From Longimicrobium sp. (GTDB lineage Bacteria; Gemmatimonadota; Gemmatimonadetes; Longimicrobiales; Longimicrobiaceae): a stretch of 64,000 nucleotides of DNA. Made by a program: the position numbers and the translations under genes. Under the pieces are notes generated by a model, which was given only the letters and a program-made list of their open reading frames with translations, searched no databases and had not been told where the DNA came from. Location of the stretch: assembly GCF_035474595.1 (NCBI RefSeq), contig NZ_DATIND010000046.1:1-64000 (forward strand), read 5' to 3'. Positions 49,904 to 58,154 of the stretch are shown one piece after another. Each line of letters begins with the position of its first letter. The first letter of the stretch is position 1.

Positions 49904-50905
49904 TCAGCCGTCGAGCGCGTCGATGAGGCCGCGGATGGCCTCGGCCTCGGCGGCGGCGCCGATCTGCGCGAAGTTCTCCATCGAATCCGCCAGCGCTTCC
50001 CGTGCCGCGGCCAGGTCGCCGCGGTCGCGGAGGAGGGTGCCGCGGTCGCGCTGCACCTCGGCGCGCAGGAGGGCGTCGTCGTGCGTCCGGGCGATCTCCA
50101 GCGCCTCGTCGAAGCGCGCGGCCGCGTCGTCGTCGCGCTCCTCCGCGCGCGCGGCAAGGCCCAGGACGCGGATGGCCTGCGCGGCGCCGGTGGGGTCGGA
50201 GATGCGGCGGAAGCGCTCCAGCGCGCGGCGCGCCATCTCCCCCGCCAGCCGCCCGTCGCCCCAGCGCACCCGCAGGTTGGCGCGCTCCACCTCGGCCAGC
50301 GCGACCACGTCCTCCTGCTGCGACTGCTCGGCCAGCTCCACCGCCCGCCCGAAGTGCGCGTCGGCCTCGCGGTCGAAGCGCAGGTCGCGGTACGAGATCC
50401 CCAGGTTGTGGTGCGTCTGCGAGAGGCCGCCCACGTTCCCCAGCCGCTGGTAGGCCGCCAGCGCGCGCTGGTAGTAGGTGAGCGCCAAGTCGCGCCGCCC
50501 GCGCACATTGGCCAGCACGCCCAGGTTGTTGCAGGCGCGTGCCGTGGCCTCCTCGTCGCCCCACTCCACCGCCGACTCCAGCAGCTCGCCGAAGCGGACC
50601 TCGGCCTCGGCGGAGCGGCCCGATTCCCAGAGCACGATGCCGGTGAGGTTCACCACCTCGGCCAGCAGCCGCTGGTCGCCACGGCGGCGGGCCTCGGGCT
50701 CCACCTGGCGCAGCAGCTCGAGCGCACGCGTGGTGCGCCCGATGCGGCGGTGGCCCACCGCGCTCAGGAAAGCGAGCTCGGGTTCCCGGAACAGCTCCTC
50801 GTCGCCCAGGGCGGTGGTCCGCTCGGCCAGCGGCTGCCACTGGCCGGACGCACGGAGCGCGCGGGCTTCGTCGAGCGAAAGGACGGGAGCGGTCGGGGCG
50901 TCCAT
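49904..50905 (-). CDS. TPR-repeat protein
   Basis: A 333-residue, all-helical protein starting MDAPTAPVLSLDEARALRAS. It has about seven 40-residue TPR units (for example ACNNLGVLANVRGRRDLALT, THHNLGISYRDLRFDREADA, LGLAARAEERDDDAAARFDE). No signal peptide or catalytic motif, so it probably mediates protein contacts in the cytosol. It begins 12 nt after the upstream lipoprotein gene on the same strand, so the two probably form an operon. The partner is unknown. Confidence 0.85.
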   Translation of the reverse strand: MDAPTAPVLSLDEARALRASGQWQPLAERTTALGDEELFREPELAFLSAVGHRRIGRTTRALELLRQVEPEARRRGDQRLLAEVVNLTGIVLWESGRSAEAEVRFGELLESAVEWGDEEATARACNNLGVLANVRGRRDLALTYYQRALAAYQRLGNVGGLSQTHHNLGISYRDLRFDREADAHFGRAVELAEQSQQEDVVALAEVERANLRVRWGDGRLAGEMARRALERFRRISDPTGAAQAIRVLGLAARAEERDDDAAARFDEALEIARTHDDALLRAEVQRDRGTLLRDRGDLAAAREALADSMENFAQIGAAAEAEAIRGLIDALDG

Positions 50906-50916
50906 CGGTCCGTGTC

Positions 50917-51534
50917 TCAGCCGCCGGCCATGGCGTACTTCGTGAACCCCGAGATGTCGGCGCGCAGCTCCTGCAGGTCGCTGTCGCGGCTGGTGCCGAT
51001 GCGCACCCACGGAAGGCCGTCGGCCTCCTGCTTCCAGATCCCGAAGTTGAAGCTGCGGTCGCGGTCGTCCACCACGCCGTCGCCGTTCAGGTCGGGGTCG
51101 GCCCAGCGGAAGGACAGGCGCAGCTCGGCCGGGTGGTCGGGGCTGAAGCGCAGCCCCGCCGGCTGGAACTCGAAGGAGAAGTGCTGCAGGTCCACCACGC
51201 GGATGGAGATGAGCACCGAGTCGCCCCGCTGGAAGAGCGAGCCGTCGGGCTTCTTCCACAGGCCGTTGCCGGGGATCTTGAACTCCAGGCACTCGTCGCC
51301 GTTGTAGCCCGGCTCGGTGTTGGCGTAGCGGATCTCCCGCTCGATCCCGTCGCCCACCTTGGCCCAGAACTGGATGCGGTCGGTCTGCAGCGCGGGGGCG
51401 TTGCCGGCCACGCGCAGGAAGACCAGCTCGCTGCCGGGCTTCTCGGTGGGGCCGGAGGGCGAGCCGTCGCCGCAGGAGGACAGGACACCGGCCAGGAGCA
51501 GCGCGGCGGCTGGAAGGATACGTCGGATCAGCAT
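50917..51534 (-). CDS. Lipoprotein with a calcium-loop (dockerin/EF-hand-like) motif
   Basis: A 205-residue lipoprotein starting MLIRRILPAAALLLAGVLSS with Cys21. The body is rich in strands (SELVFLRVAGNAPALQTDRI, LQHFSFEFQPAGLRF). Near residue 155, DPDLNGDGVVDDRD has the alternating Asp/Asn of a calcium-binding loop as in dockerin or EF-hand motifs. Function unknown. It lies in operon order just upstream of the TPR gene, and 132 nt downstream of the sigma-54-type activator. Confidence 0.75.
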   Translation of the reverse strand: MLIRRILPAAALLLAGVLSSCGDGSPSGPTEKPGSELVFLRVAGNAPALQTDRIQFWAKVGDGIEREIRYANTEPGYNGDECLEFKIPGNGLWKKPDGSLFQRGDSVLISIRVVDLQHFSFEFQPAGLRFSPDHPAELRLSFRWADPDLNGDGVVDDRDRSFNFGIWKQEADGLPWVRIGTSRDSDLQELRADISGFTKYAMAGG

Positions 51535-51666
51535 GGCAGGCACTTCACGGTGGGTGCGGTGGATCGCGTTCCGTCCCCCAACGGGGCAAGCCGCGAACCG
51601 CGCGGAAACCCGCGCCACGCCTGTACTTCGCGCGACGGCGTATGTTCCGGGGCGGGACGGCTTGTC

Positions 51667-53013
51667 TCATTCCGCAACATCGTCGTCCGTCCCCTCCAGC
51701 AGCCGGTACAGCCGCGACCGGGAGATGCCCAGCCCCTCGGCGGCCGCGCTCTTGTTCCCCTCCATCCGCTCCATCATGGCGAAGGCGGCGCTGCGCTCGA
51801 TCTCGGCCAGGGTGGCGGGGAAGGGGATGGCGCCGCCTCCGCCGCCCGTGCCCTCCGCTCCGCCGAGGGAGGGAAAGAGGTCGGCCGGGTCCAGCCCGCC
51901 GTCGCCCAGCAGGAGGGCGCGCTCCACGCTGTTGCGCAGCTCGCGCACGTTCCCCGGCCAGGTGTGCACCAGCAGCGCGCGCCGCACGTCGGGCGCCAGC
52001 GCGGGCGGGTCCATGGCGTACTGGTCGGCCAGCGTGCGCAGGAAGTGCTCGGCCAGGAACACCACGTCGTCGCCCCGCTCCCGCAAGGGGGGGAGGTGGA
52101 TGGGGATGACGCTCAGGCGGTAGAACAGGTCCTCGCGGAACTCGCCCTTGCGCACCGCCGACGCCAGGTCGACGTGCGTGGCGGCGATGATGCGCACGTC
52201 CACCTCGCGCCCGCGCACGGCGCCCACGCGGCGCACCTGCTTCTCCTCCAGCGCCTTCAGGATCTTCCCCTGCAGCGGCAGCGGCAGGTCGCCGATCTCG
52301 TCCAGGAAGAGCGTGCCCCCGTCGGCCGCCTCGAACAGGCCGGGCTTGGCGGTGCGCGCGTCGGTGAAGGCGCCGCGCTCGTGGCCGAACAGCTCGGTCT
52401 CCAGCAGCCCGGCGGGAACGGCGGCGCAGTTCAGCTCCACGAAGGGCGCGGGGCCGCGCGGGCCGTTGTAGTGGATGGCCTGGGCCAGCAATTCCTTCCC
52501 GGTCCCCGTCTCGCCGGTGACCAGGATGGTGGCGCGGTCGCGGGGGATGATGCGCGCGGCGCGGTCGAGCGCGGCGCGCAGCTGCGGGCTGCGGCCGATG
52601 ATGCGCGAGAAGTCGAAGTGGTGCTTCTCGGCCGCCGCCAGCCGCCCGCCCGCCTCGCGCGCCTGCCGCCGCTTCGCCCGGTCGGCGACCTCCGCGCGGA
52701 GCGCCTCCAGGTCGCCGGGGAGCGCGAAGTAGTCCGCCGCGCCCGCGCGCACGAGGGCCACCGCTAGCCGGTGGTCCGCCCGCGCGCCGATGACCAGGGG
52801 CGCGGGCGCGCCCGCGGCGGCGAGCGCGCGGATGGCCGGCTCCGCCTCTTCCTCCACCCCGGCCACGGAGAGGAGGACGGCGAGGGCGTCGGCGGCGCCG
52901 GCGGCCTCGTCGGGGGCGCCCACCACGCGTGCTTCCGCCCCCGCGCCCTCGGCCAGCTGAGGCCAGAGCTGCGAGAAGGAATCGGAGCGGGCGACGACCA
53001 GGAGCTGGGTCAC
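51667..53013 (-). CDS. Sigma-54-type transcriptional activator with degenerate receiver
   Basis: A 448-residue regulator. The N-terminal 115 residues (VTQLLVVARSDSFSQLWPQL) have a receiver-like fold lacking the phosphoacceptor Asp in a normal context. The AAA+ domain has Walker A GETGTGKE, Walker B GGTLFLDEIGD and the loop GAFTDA in place of the usual GAFTGA. A Fis-type HTH ends the protein (AAAEGLGISRSRLYRLL). It probably activates sigma-54 promoters, though the D for G change in the loop means binding to sigma-54 needs testing. The GTG at 53013 is chosen; an in-frame ATG at 53082 would add 23 residues. No Shine-Dalgarno favours either. Confidence 0.88.
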   Translation of the reverse strand: MTQLLVVARSDSFSQLWPQLAEGAGAEARVVGAPDEAAGAADALAVLLSVAGVEEEAEPAIRALAAAGAPAPLVIGARADHRLAVALVRAGAADYFALPGDLEALRAEVADRAKRRQAREAGGRLAAAEKHHFDFSRIIGRSPQLRAALDRAARIIPRDRATILVTGETGTGKELLAQAIHYNGPRGPAPFVELNCAAVPAGLLETELFGHERGAFTDARTAKPGLFEAADGGTLFLDEIGDLPLPLQGKILKALEEKQVRRVGAVRGREVDVRIIAATHVDLASAVRKGEFREDLFYRLSVIPIHLPPLRERGDDVVFLAEHFLRTLADQYAMDPPALAPDVRRALLVHTWPGNVRELRNSVERALLLGDGGLDPADLFPSLGGAEGTGGGGGAIPFPATLAEIERSAAFAMMERMEGNKSAAAEGLGISRSRLYRLLEGTDDDVAE

Positions 53014-53288
53014 GGGCGGCGAGTGCGCGGTGGGACGGGGTGGAGTGGCGGTTCGGGGGCGGCGTGGCTCGCCGCACGTCATGGAGTGTAGCGTGGCGAG
53101 ACAATGATCGCCAGCGGAACCGGACGGCGCCCATTCTCCGTTGTCACGATTATCCAGACGCGGCGCGGGTTTCCGGCGGTGGTAAACGTCCGTAGTCGCC
53201 CACGGTCCACCCGTTGCACCCTGTGCCTGCCGAACCCGACCCACACCGCGGCCGCCCCGAGGCGCCGCCGAACCCGCAGGAGCACACC

Positions 53289-54164
53289 ATGAAGTTCCGA
53301 TCCATCCTCGCGTTCCCCGTCGTGCTGGCGCCGCTGGCGCTGGCCGCCTGCAGCGGCGACGGCACCGGCGCCTCGGCGCCCGGACAGGTGCAGATCCGCA
53401 TGGGCGTCTCGACCGGCGTGAGCGCCTCGCGCGCCGCCGCCGGCCCGCTCTTCGCCACCGGCACCGGGCTGACGGTGACGGGAACGAACGGCACCCTCAA
53501 CATCACCGACATCAAGCTGGTGGTCAGCCGCTTCGAGCTGCGCGGCGCCGACGGCTCCAGCTGCGGAGCCACGACCACGGCGGCGGTGAGCGCCGACCGC
53601 TCGGGCGGGAGCGACGACGGCCCGAACCACGAGGCCGGCGAGTGCGAGTTCCAGGCGGGGCCGCAGTTCCTGACGCTGCCGCTGGACGGGAGCCAGCTTA
53701 CGGTGACCACCGGCACGGTGCCGCCGGGGACCTTCACCGCGGTGCGCTTCCGCGTGAAGAACCTGGACCTGCGCGACGACGACGACCACGAGGACGACGA
53801 CGACGTGAGCCAGCAGGCGGTGGCGGCGCTCTTCACCAGCATCCGCCAGCAGGTGCCGGACTGGCCGGCCAACGCCAGCATGCTGGTGACGGGCACCTTC
53901 ACGCCCACCGGCGGCACCGCGACGGACTTCCGCGTGTTCGCCCGCGCCGAGGTGAAGCTGACGCTGCCGCTGAACCCGCCGCTGACCGTGGCCGAGGGGA
54001 ACACCAGCGCGCAGGTGGCGGTGCTGCTGGACCCGGCCGCCTTCTTCCGCACGGGGGCCAACGTGCTGGACCTGACGCAGTTCAACGGCCGCGTGGCCGA
54101 GCTCGAGGCCGAGGCCGAGCACGGCTTCGAGAGCGAGGGGCACCACGGCAGCGGGCACAACTGA
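53289..54164 (+). CDS. Lipoprotein with internal acidic stretch
   Basis: A 291-residue lipoprotein starting MKFRSILAFPVVLAPLALAA with Cys21. The mature part is strand-rich (GTLNITDIKLVVSRFELRGA, FTAVRFRVKNLDL) and carries a run of acidic residues DDDDHEDDDD near residue 160. It ends His/Ser/Gly-rich (EHGFESEGHHGSGHN). It may belong to DUF4382-like surface lipoproteins; I am not sure. It is transcribed away from the sigma-54 activator across 275 nt of non-coding DNA. Confidence 0.7.
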   Translation: MKFRSILAFPVVLAPLALAACSGDGTGASAPGQVQIRMGVSTGVSASRAAAGPLFATGTGLTVTGTNGTLNITDIKLVVSRFELRGADGSSCGATTTAAVSADRSGGSDDGPNHEAGECEFQAGPQFLTLPLDGSQLTVTTGTVPPGTFTAVRFRVKNLDLRDDDDHEDDDDVSQQAVAALFTSIRQQVPDWPANASMLVTGTFTPTGGTATDFRVFARAEVKLTLPLNPPLTVAEGNTSAQVAVLLDPAAFFRTGANVLDLTQFNGRVAELEAEAEHGFESEGHHGSGHN

Positions 54165-54237
54165 CTGCCGGCTTCGGCGCGGCGGAGATGGCGGTGCGAG
54201 GGGGAGGCTCGGGTGCGGGCCTCCCCTTCGCATTGGG

Positions 54238-54273
54238 TGCGAAAGTGCGAAAGTGCGAAAGTGCGGGAGTGCG
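54238..54273. repeat. Family E heptamer run
   Basis: Four to five heptamers (GAAAGTGC, AGTGCGA, AGTGCGG) follow the lipoprotein gene by 74 nt, on one arm only. Consensus AGTGCGN. Confidence 0.75.
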
Positions 54274-54280
54274 TCCGATG

Positions 54281-54341
54281 CCTCGCGCCCTCTCCGGCCG
54301 GCATAGGCCGTCCACCTCTCCCGTACCGGGAGAGGTAGCTT
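54281..54341. repeat. Family D palindrome (copy 1)
   Basis: CCTCGCGCCCTCTCCGGCCG leads to CACCTCTCCCGTACCGGGAG and AGGTAGC. The palindrome is CCTCTCCCGTACCGGGAGAGG, a perfect inverted repeat around GTAC. Related elements occur at 54411, 60751 and 60881. Confidence 0.8.
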
Positions 54342-54410
54342 GACCGGCATCCCGGCACGTCTGAACTGATGGTGTGACCAGAGATTGCAGGCCGCGCCGA
54401 TAGCCGGGCA

Positions 54411-54466
54411 GCCCCCCTCGCCCGGTACGGGAGAGGGCGAGCGCTCTAAGGCGCGGGGAGAGGGCG
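54411..54466. repeat. Family D palindrome (copy 2)
   Basis: CCCTCGCCCGGTACGGGAGA and GGGCGAGCGCTCTAAGGCGC, with GGGAGAGGGCG at the end. The centre is CGGTACGG. With copy 1, heptamers and the hairpin at 54548 it fills the 439-nt region 54165-54603, which has no gene. Confidence 0.65.
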
Positions 54467-54547
54467 GCGCGAGGCCGAGGAGACGCATGGATGCCGGGCA
54501 GCAGCATCCCGAGCCCCCGCAAGCCGTCTCGTTCGCTCCAACGGAAC

Positions 54548-54579
54548 CGGCCCCCGCCCAGGAATGTGGGCGAGGGCCG
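54548..54579 (-). terminator. Terminator-like hairpin beyond the 54604 gene
   Basis: CGGCCCCCGCCCA and TGGGCGAGGGCCG (one mismatch) around a 6-nt loop. It is 25 nt past the 3' end of the minus-strand gene at 54604. No T-run follows in that direction. Confidence 0.55.
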
Positions 54580-54603
54580 ATCGTCGTTCCGCGTCGAACG
54601 AAC

Positions 54604-55122
54604 CTAAGGCGTTACAGGCTTCAGCAATCCCCGCTCGATGGCGGCCTCGGCGGGCGTGGGGACGCTGTAGTAGGGGTCGCCCATGCGCGTGGCCAGGTCG
54701 CGGATGCTGTCGCTGAGCACGTTGTAGCGGCCCACCGCGGCGTGGTTGCGGGCCAGGATCTCCTGCCACACGCCCAGCTTGGCGTTGCGCCGCACCACGT
54801 GGTCGTTGTACCGGCGCAGCTCCACGCGGTAGCGCTCGTACACGTCGGGAGGAAGCGCGCCGTCCTGCGCCTGCGCGTCGTAGCGGCGCAATCCGGCCTG
54901 CTCGCGCTCCAGCGCCGCGTCGTCGGCGTGGATCACGCTGCGCATGCTGTCGCTTTCCTGCCGCGTGCGCACCATCTGCGCGCCGGCGTCCACCAGCTGC
55001 GTGCGCAGCGTCTTCACCTGCTCGCGCTCGGGGCCGAAGCGCAGCCACCGGTACACCGAGTCCGACAGCTTGACGCCCACGATCACCAGCAGCAGGAAGA
55101 TCAGCGGGGTGACGTACTTCAT
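54604..55122 (-). CDS. Membrane-anchored coiled-coil protein, unknown
   Basis: A 172-residue protein starting MKYVTPLIFLLLVIVGVKLS; the first 18-20 residues form one membrane anchor. Residues about 30-130 are heptad-patterned helix (EQVKTLRTQLVDAGAQMVRT, REQAGLRRYDAQAQ), so a coiled coil in the periplasm is likely. No family recognised. An in-frame upstream Met at 55275 was rejected because the anchor begins at 55122. It is divergent from the lytic transglycosylase gene by 238 nt. Confidence 0.72.
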   Translation of the reverse strand: MKYVTPLIFLLLVIVGVKLSDSVYRWLRFGPEREQVKTLRTQLVDAGAQMVRTRQESDSMRSVIHADDAALEREQAGLRRYDAQAQDGALPPDVYERYRVELRRYNDHVVRRNAKLGVWQEILARNHAAVGRYNVLSDSIRDLATRMGDPYYSVPTPAEAAIERGLLKPVTP

Positions 55123-55360
55123 GGCCGTCCGGCGCTGCGAGCCGCGGACATGCACCACCTCCGCGCCTGGGGATCTGCGACTGCGTGGACCGCGAAAGAT
55201 GGCCGCGCGGGAGACGGATCGCAACGCCCGACCCGCTGGGGACGATCTCCGTGTAAACGGATGCTTCGACGGCACGCAAACTGCATCGGTGGACAGCGCT
55301 TGGATGGGATGGTAAGTTATTGGCAGATGCTAACTTGCAGCTCTGGAGGGCGAGGCCCCG

Positions 55361-56242
55361 ATGCAACCCACCCGCAGACGTCCCCCGCCACCCTGGGAGC
55401 GCGGCGCCCCGGCGCCGAAGCATTCCGTGGGCCGCGCGCACCGCCGCTTTCCCGCCGTGGAGGCGCTCGACGCGCCGCAGCGGCCGCCGCACCGCTACCG
55501 CCGCGCCTACGACGGCGCCGGCGACCGCCGCGTGGACGAAGGGATCCGGCTGCGCCGCAAGCGCAGCTCGGCGTTCGACCGCCTGCGCCGCAATCCGGTG
55601 CGCCACGGGCTGATCGGCCTGGGCGTGGCCGGCGCCGCGGCGCCGCTGGCGGTGGCCCGCTACAGCCAGCAGCGCGTGGACCCCGCGCACGAGCAGCAGG
55701 TGGGGATCATGCCCCACGTGGTGCCGATCAACGACCAGGCGGTGGGCAACGCTTGGCGCGCGGTGGCCACCGAGCAGGCCGAGACCCGGACCACGGCGCG
55801 CGAGCAGGTGATCCAGGACAAGCTGCAGCGCTACGGCGAGATGGGGCTGAGCCGCGAGCTGGCCGAGAACATCTACGACCTGGCGCTGCAGGAGAACATC
55901 GAGCCGGACGTGGCCTTCGGGCTGGTGCGCACCGAGAGCGAGTTCAAGACCAGCGCCACCAGCCACGTGGGCGCCATCGGCCTGACGCAGCTGATGCCCG
56001 CCACGGCGCGCGGGATGCGCAAGGGCGTCACGATCTCGGACCTGCGCGACCCGCAGGTGAACCTGAGCATCGGATTCAAGTTCCTGCGCGAGCTGCTGGA
56101 CCACTACAAGGGCGACAAGCGGATGGCGCTGGTGGCGTACAACCGCGGCCCCGGCATCGTGGACCGCATCCTGAAGCGCGGCGGCGACCCCGACAACGGC
56201 TACGCCGACGCGGTGATCTCGGGCGAGGGCGTCCACCGCTAG
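55361..56242 (+). CDS. Lytic transglycosylase (SLT/Slt70-type domain)
   Basis: A 293-residue protein. A long basic, Arg/Pro-rich N-terminus (1-80) precedes a short hydrophobic stretch (GLIGLGVAGAAAPLAV, about 85-100), which may anchor it. The SLT domain occupies about 165-285: the catalytic Glu is in RTESEFKTSATSHVGAIGLT, then QLMPATA and the AYNRGPG motif. It cuts the glycan strands of peptidoglycan between MurNAc and GlcNAc. The basic N-terminus is unlike a classical signal peptide, so topology is uncertain. A large heptamer hairpin follows at 56253. Confidence 0.88.
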   Translation: MQPTRRRPPPPWERGAPAPKHSVGRAHRRFPAVEALDAPQRPPHRYRRAYDGAGDRRVDEGIRLRRKRSSAFDRLRRNPVRHGLIGLGVAGAAAPLAVARYSQQRVDPAHEQQVGIMPHVVPINDQAVGNAWRAVATEQAETRTTAREQVIQDKLQRYGEMGLSRELAENIYDLALQENIEPDVAFGLVRTESEFKTSATSHVGAIGLTQLMPATARGMRKGVTISDLRDPQVNLSIGFKFLRELLDHYKGDKRMALVAYNRGPGIVDRILKRGGDPDNGYADAVISGEGVHR

Positions 56243-56252
56243 GAAAAGTGCG

Positions 56253-56320
56253 GAAGTGCGTGAGTGCGGAAGTGCGCTGGTTCCAGGCGAGCCAGCGCAC
56301 TTTCCGCACTTCCGCACTTC
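56253..56320. repeat. Family E heptamer inverted repeat
   Basis: Arms 56253-56280 and 56292-56320 pair with one bulge and few mismatches, both made of AGTGCGN heptamers, around an 11-nt loop. It lies between two convergent genes: 10 nt after the SLT stop and 2 nt before the 56322 stop. It is the second two-armed family E element and probably terminates both transcripts. Confidence 0.85.
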
Positions 56321-56321
56321 G

Positions 56322-57014
56322 TCAGTGCACCAGCCCTTCGGCGATCTCGGGGCGGACGAGGAAGGTGAGCTCCCAGCCGTTGGGGCCGCGGCGGAAGCCG
56401 GCGCGCAGGTCGGCGTAGCCGCGCTGGGTGACGAACTCGGGGGGCGCGGCCCAGATCCCTCCGCCGCCGGTGCTCACGATGCCCCGGTCCAGCAGCCCCG
56501 GCAGCCGCTCGATGTCGCCCGAGCGGCGGCCCTGCCACGCGGCCATCGCCTCCAGCACGCCCTCCGGATAATCCAGCGAATACACGAAGTCGCGCGACAT
56601 CACCCGGCGCAGCGCCTCCAGGTCGCGGCGGCGGGCGGCGTCGCGCACGGCCAGCGCGAAGTCCGGCAGCTCCAGCTTCTGCGCGTCGGCCACGCCGCGG
56701 ACCTCGTACACCACGCGGTCGCGCGGCACGCGGCCCTGCGGGAAGCCGCGGCACACCATGCAGCGCACCACCAGCTCGGAGCTGTCCACGCGCACCACCG
56801 CCAGCCGCATGAACATCCACGGCAGCGTGGTGGACGACGAGTCGCCGCGCAGCACCACGCCGGGCTGCGCCGTCCACACCTCCGCCGCGGTGAACGCGGG
56901 CGTGGCGGGCGGCGGAGGCGGCGCGGGGGGCGGAACCGGCGCGGGGCGGGGACGGGGGGCGCATCCCATCCCCGCGAGCAGCGCGGCGACGGCGAGGGTG
57001 GCGGCGCGGTGCAT
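56322..57014 (-). CDS. Lipoprotein, unknown
   Basis: A 230-residue protein starting MHRAATLAVAALLAGMGCAP with Cys18, then a Pro-rich stretch (PAPVPPPAPPPPPATP) that may span the periplasm. The mature domain includes VVRCMVCRGFPQGRVPRDRV, where a CxxC pair stands out, and ends VRPEIAEGLVH. The CxxC could bind metal or take part in disulfide exchange; no thioredoxin fold is evident. No family recognised. The stop lies 2 nt from the heptamer hairpin. Confidence 0.72.
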   Translation of the reverse strand: MHRAATLAVAALLAGMGCAPRPRPAPVPPPAPPPPPATPAFTAAEVWTAQPGVVLRGDSSSTTLPWMFMRLAVVRVDSSELVVRCMVCRGFPQGRVPRDRVVYEVRGVADAQKLELPDFALAVRDAARRRDLEALRRVMSRDFVYSLDYPEGVLEAMAAWQGRRSGDIERLPGLLDRGIVSTGGGGIWAAPPEFVTQRGYADLRAGFRRGPNGWELTFLVRPEIAEGLVH

Positions 57015-57234
57015 CAGGCCCCGGCGCGCGGGTGGGGGCGGTCGATGGAACGAGCGGTCGGCATCCACGGTCCTTCGCGGGTGGGGCGGTGGGTGGCCCG
57101 GCGCGGTTGGCCGCGCGGCGCCCGGGGCGGTAAATTCAGCGCTCGCAACGCTCCCGGCAACCCGCGCGCCCCCGGCCCCGGCCGACGGTGATGCCAGATC
57201 TCGAGATCGACCGTGCATTCGACACACTCCCCCA

Positions 57235-57303
57235 GACGTCATCCTGAGGCCGGCCACGCTGAACGGGTCCACACGCCGGAGACGGCAGGCCGAAGGATCC
57301 ATA
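57235..57303 (+). repeat. Family A dispersed element (copy 4)
   Basis: GACGTCATCCTGAGGCCGGC to GGCAGGCCGAAGGATCCATA, 69 bp, in the same orientation as copies 1 and 2. It sits in the 335-nt divergent region 57015-57349 upstream of mqnB, which has nothing else of note. Confidence 0.85.
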
Positions 57304-57349
57304 GCCGGTCGTCACACGTGCGTTGGGAATTCCGCACGTTCGACCGGGC

Positions 57350-58093
57350 ATGACGACTCCCATCGCCCTGATCTGCTCCGTTCCGCTGGAGTGCCGGCGG
57401 CTGGTGGACGGCCTGGCCCGCGCCGCGGAGGTGGAGATCGGCCGCAAGGCGGCGTGGACCGGCGTGCTGGACGGCGCGCCCGTGATCGTCTTTCCCGCGG
57501 GGATGGGGAAGACGAACGCGGCGCAGGGGCTGACCGCGCTGCTGGAGACGCGCACGGTGCGCGGGGTGATCGGTTTCGGCGTGGGCGGCGCGTACGACGG
57601 CTCCGGCCTCCGCATCGGCGACGTGGCGCTGGCCTCGCGCGCCGTCTATGGCGACGAGGGAGTGGAGGCGCCGGGCGGGTGGATGTCGACGGAGGGGATC
57701 GGCATCCCCCTGATCGACCGCGGAGGCCGGCGCGTGTTCAACGAGATCGTCCTCGACGCCGCCCGCGTGCAGCGCGCCGCGGACGCGCTCACGTCCGCCG
57801 GCGTGTACGTGCGCGTGGGCCCGTTCGTCACCGTGTCCGCGTGCTCGGGGACGGCCGCGCGAGGCGCCGAGATGGCCGGGCGCATCGACGACGCGCTGTG
57901 CGAGGGGATGGAGGGCGCCGCGCTGGCCCACGTCGCCGCGATCTACGACGTCCCTTTCCTGGAACTGCGCGCGGTCAGCAACCTGGTCGAGGACCGCGAC
58001 CTCTCGCGCTGGCGCCTGGCCGCCGCGGCGGAAGCGGCGCAGCGGGCGGTCCGCGCCCTCGTCGCCGCGCGGGAAACGGTGTTCGCGGGGTAG
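57350..58093 (+). CDS. mqnB: Futalosine hydrolase
   Basis: A 247-residue protein of the nucleoside phosphorylase/hydrolase fold: PIALICSVPLECRRLVDGLA at the start, the pattern VIGFGVGGAYDGSGLRIGDV, and CEGMEGAALAHVAAIYDVPF with the catalytic Glu. MqnB splits futalosine (or its aminodeoxy form) to release dehypoxanthinylfutalosine, an early step of the alternative menaquinone pathway. It is followed by mqnD after 61 nt, which confirms the pathway. The ATG at 57350 (MTTPIALI) is chosen; a TTG at 57323 would add 9 residues. Confidence 0.88.
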   Translation: MTTPIALICSVPLECRRLVDGLARAAEVEIGRKAAWTGVLDGAPVIVFPAGMGKTNAAQGLTALLETRTVRGVIGFGVGGAYDGSGLRIGDVALASRAVYGDEGVEAPGGWMSTEGIGIPLIDRGGRRVFNEIVLDAARVQRAADALTSAGVYVRVGPFVTVSACSGTAARGAEMAGRIDDALCEGMEGAALAHVAAIYDVPFLELRAVSNLVEDRDLSRWRLAAAAEAAQRAVRALVAARETVFAG

Positions 58094-58154
58094 AAGGTGT
58101 GGAAGCGGCAGTTCGAGGCTTCTTGGCGACACGAATGCAGACTCAGGATCCACG

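Noticed and set aside
51667-53013. GAFTDA as proof that the activator does not use sigma-54
   Set aside because: Variants of the loop exist in functional activators, so the change alone does not decide; kept as an observation to test.
54238-54273. CRISPR-like short repeats
   Set aside because: The heptamers are contiguous without spacers of uniform length and no cas gene is near.
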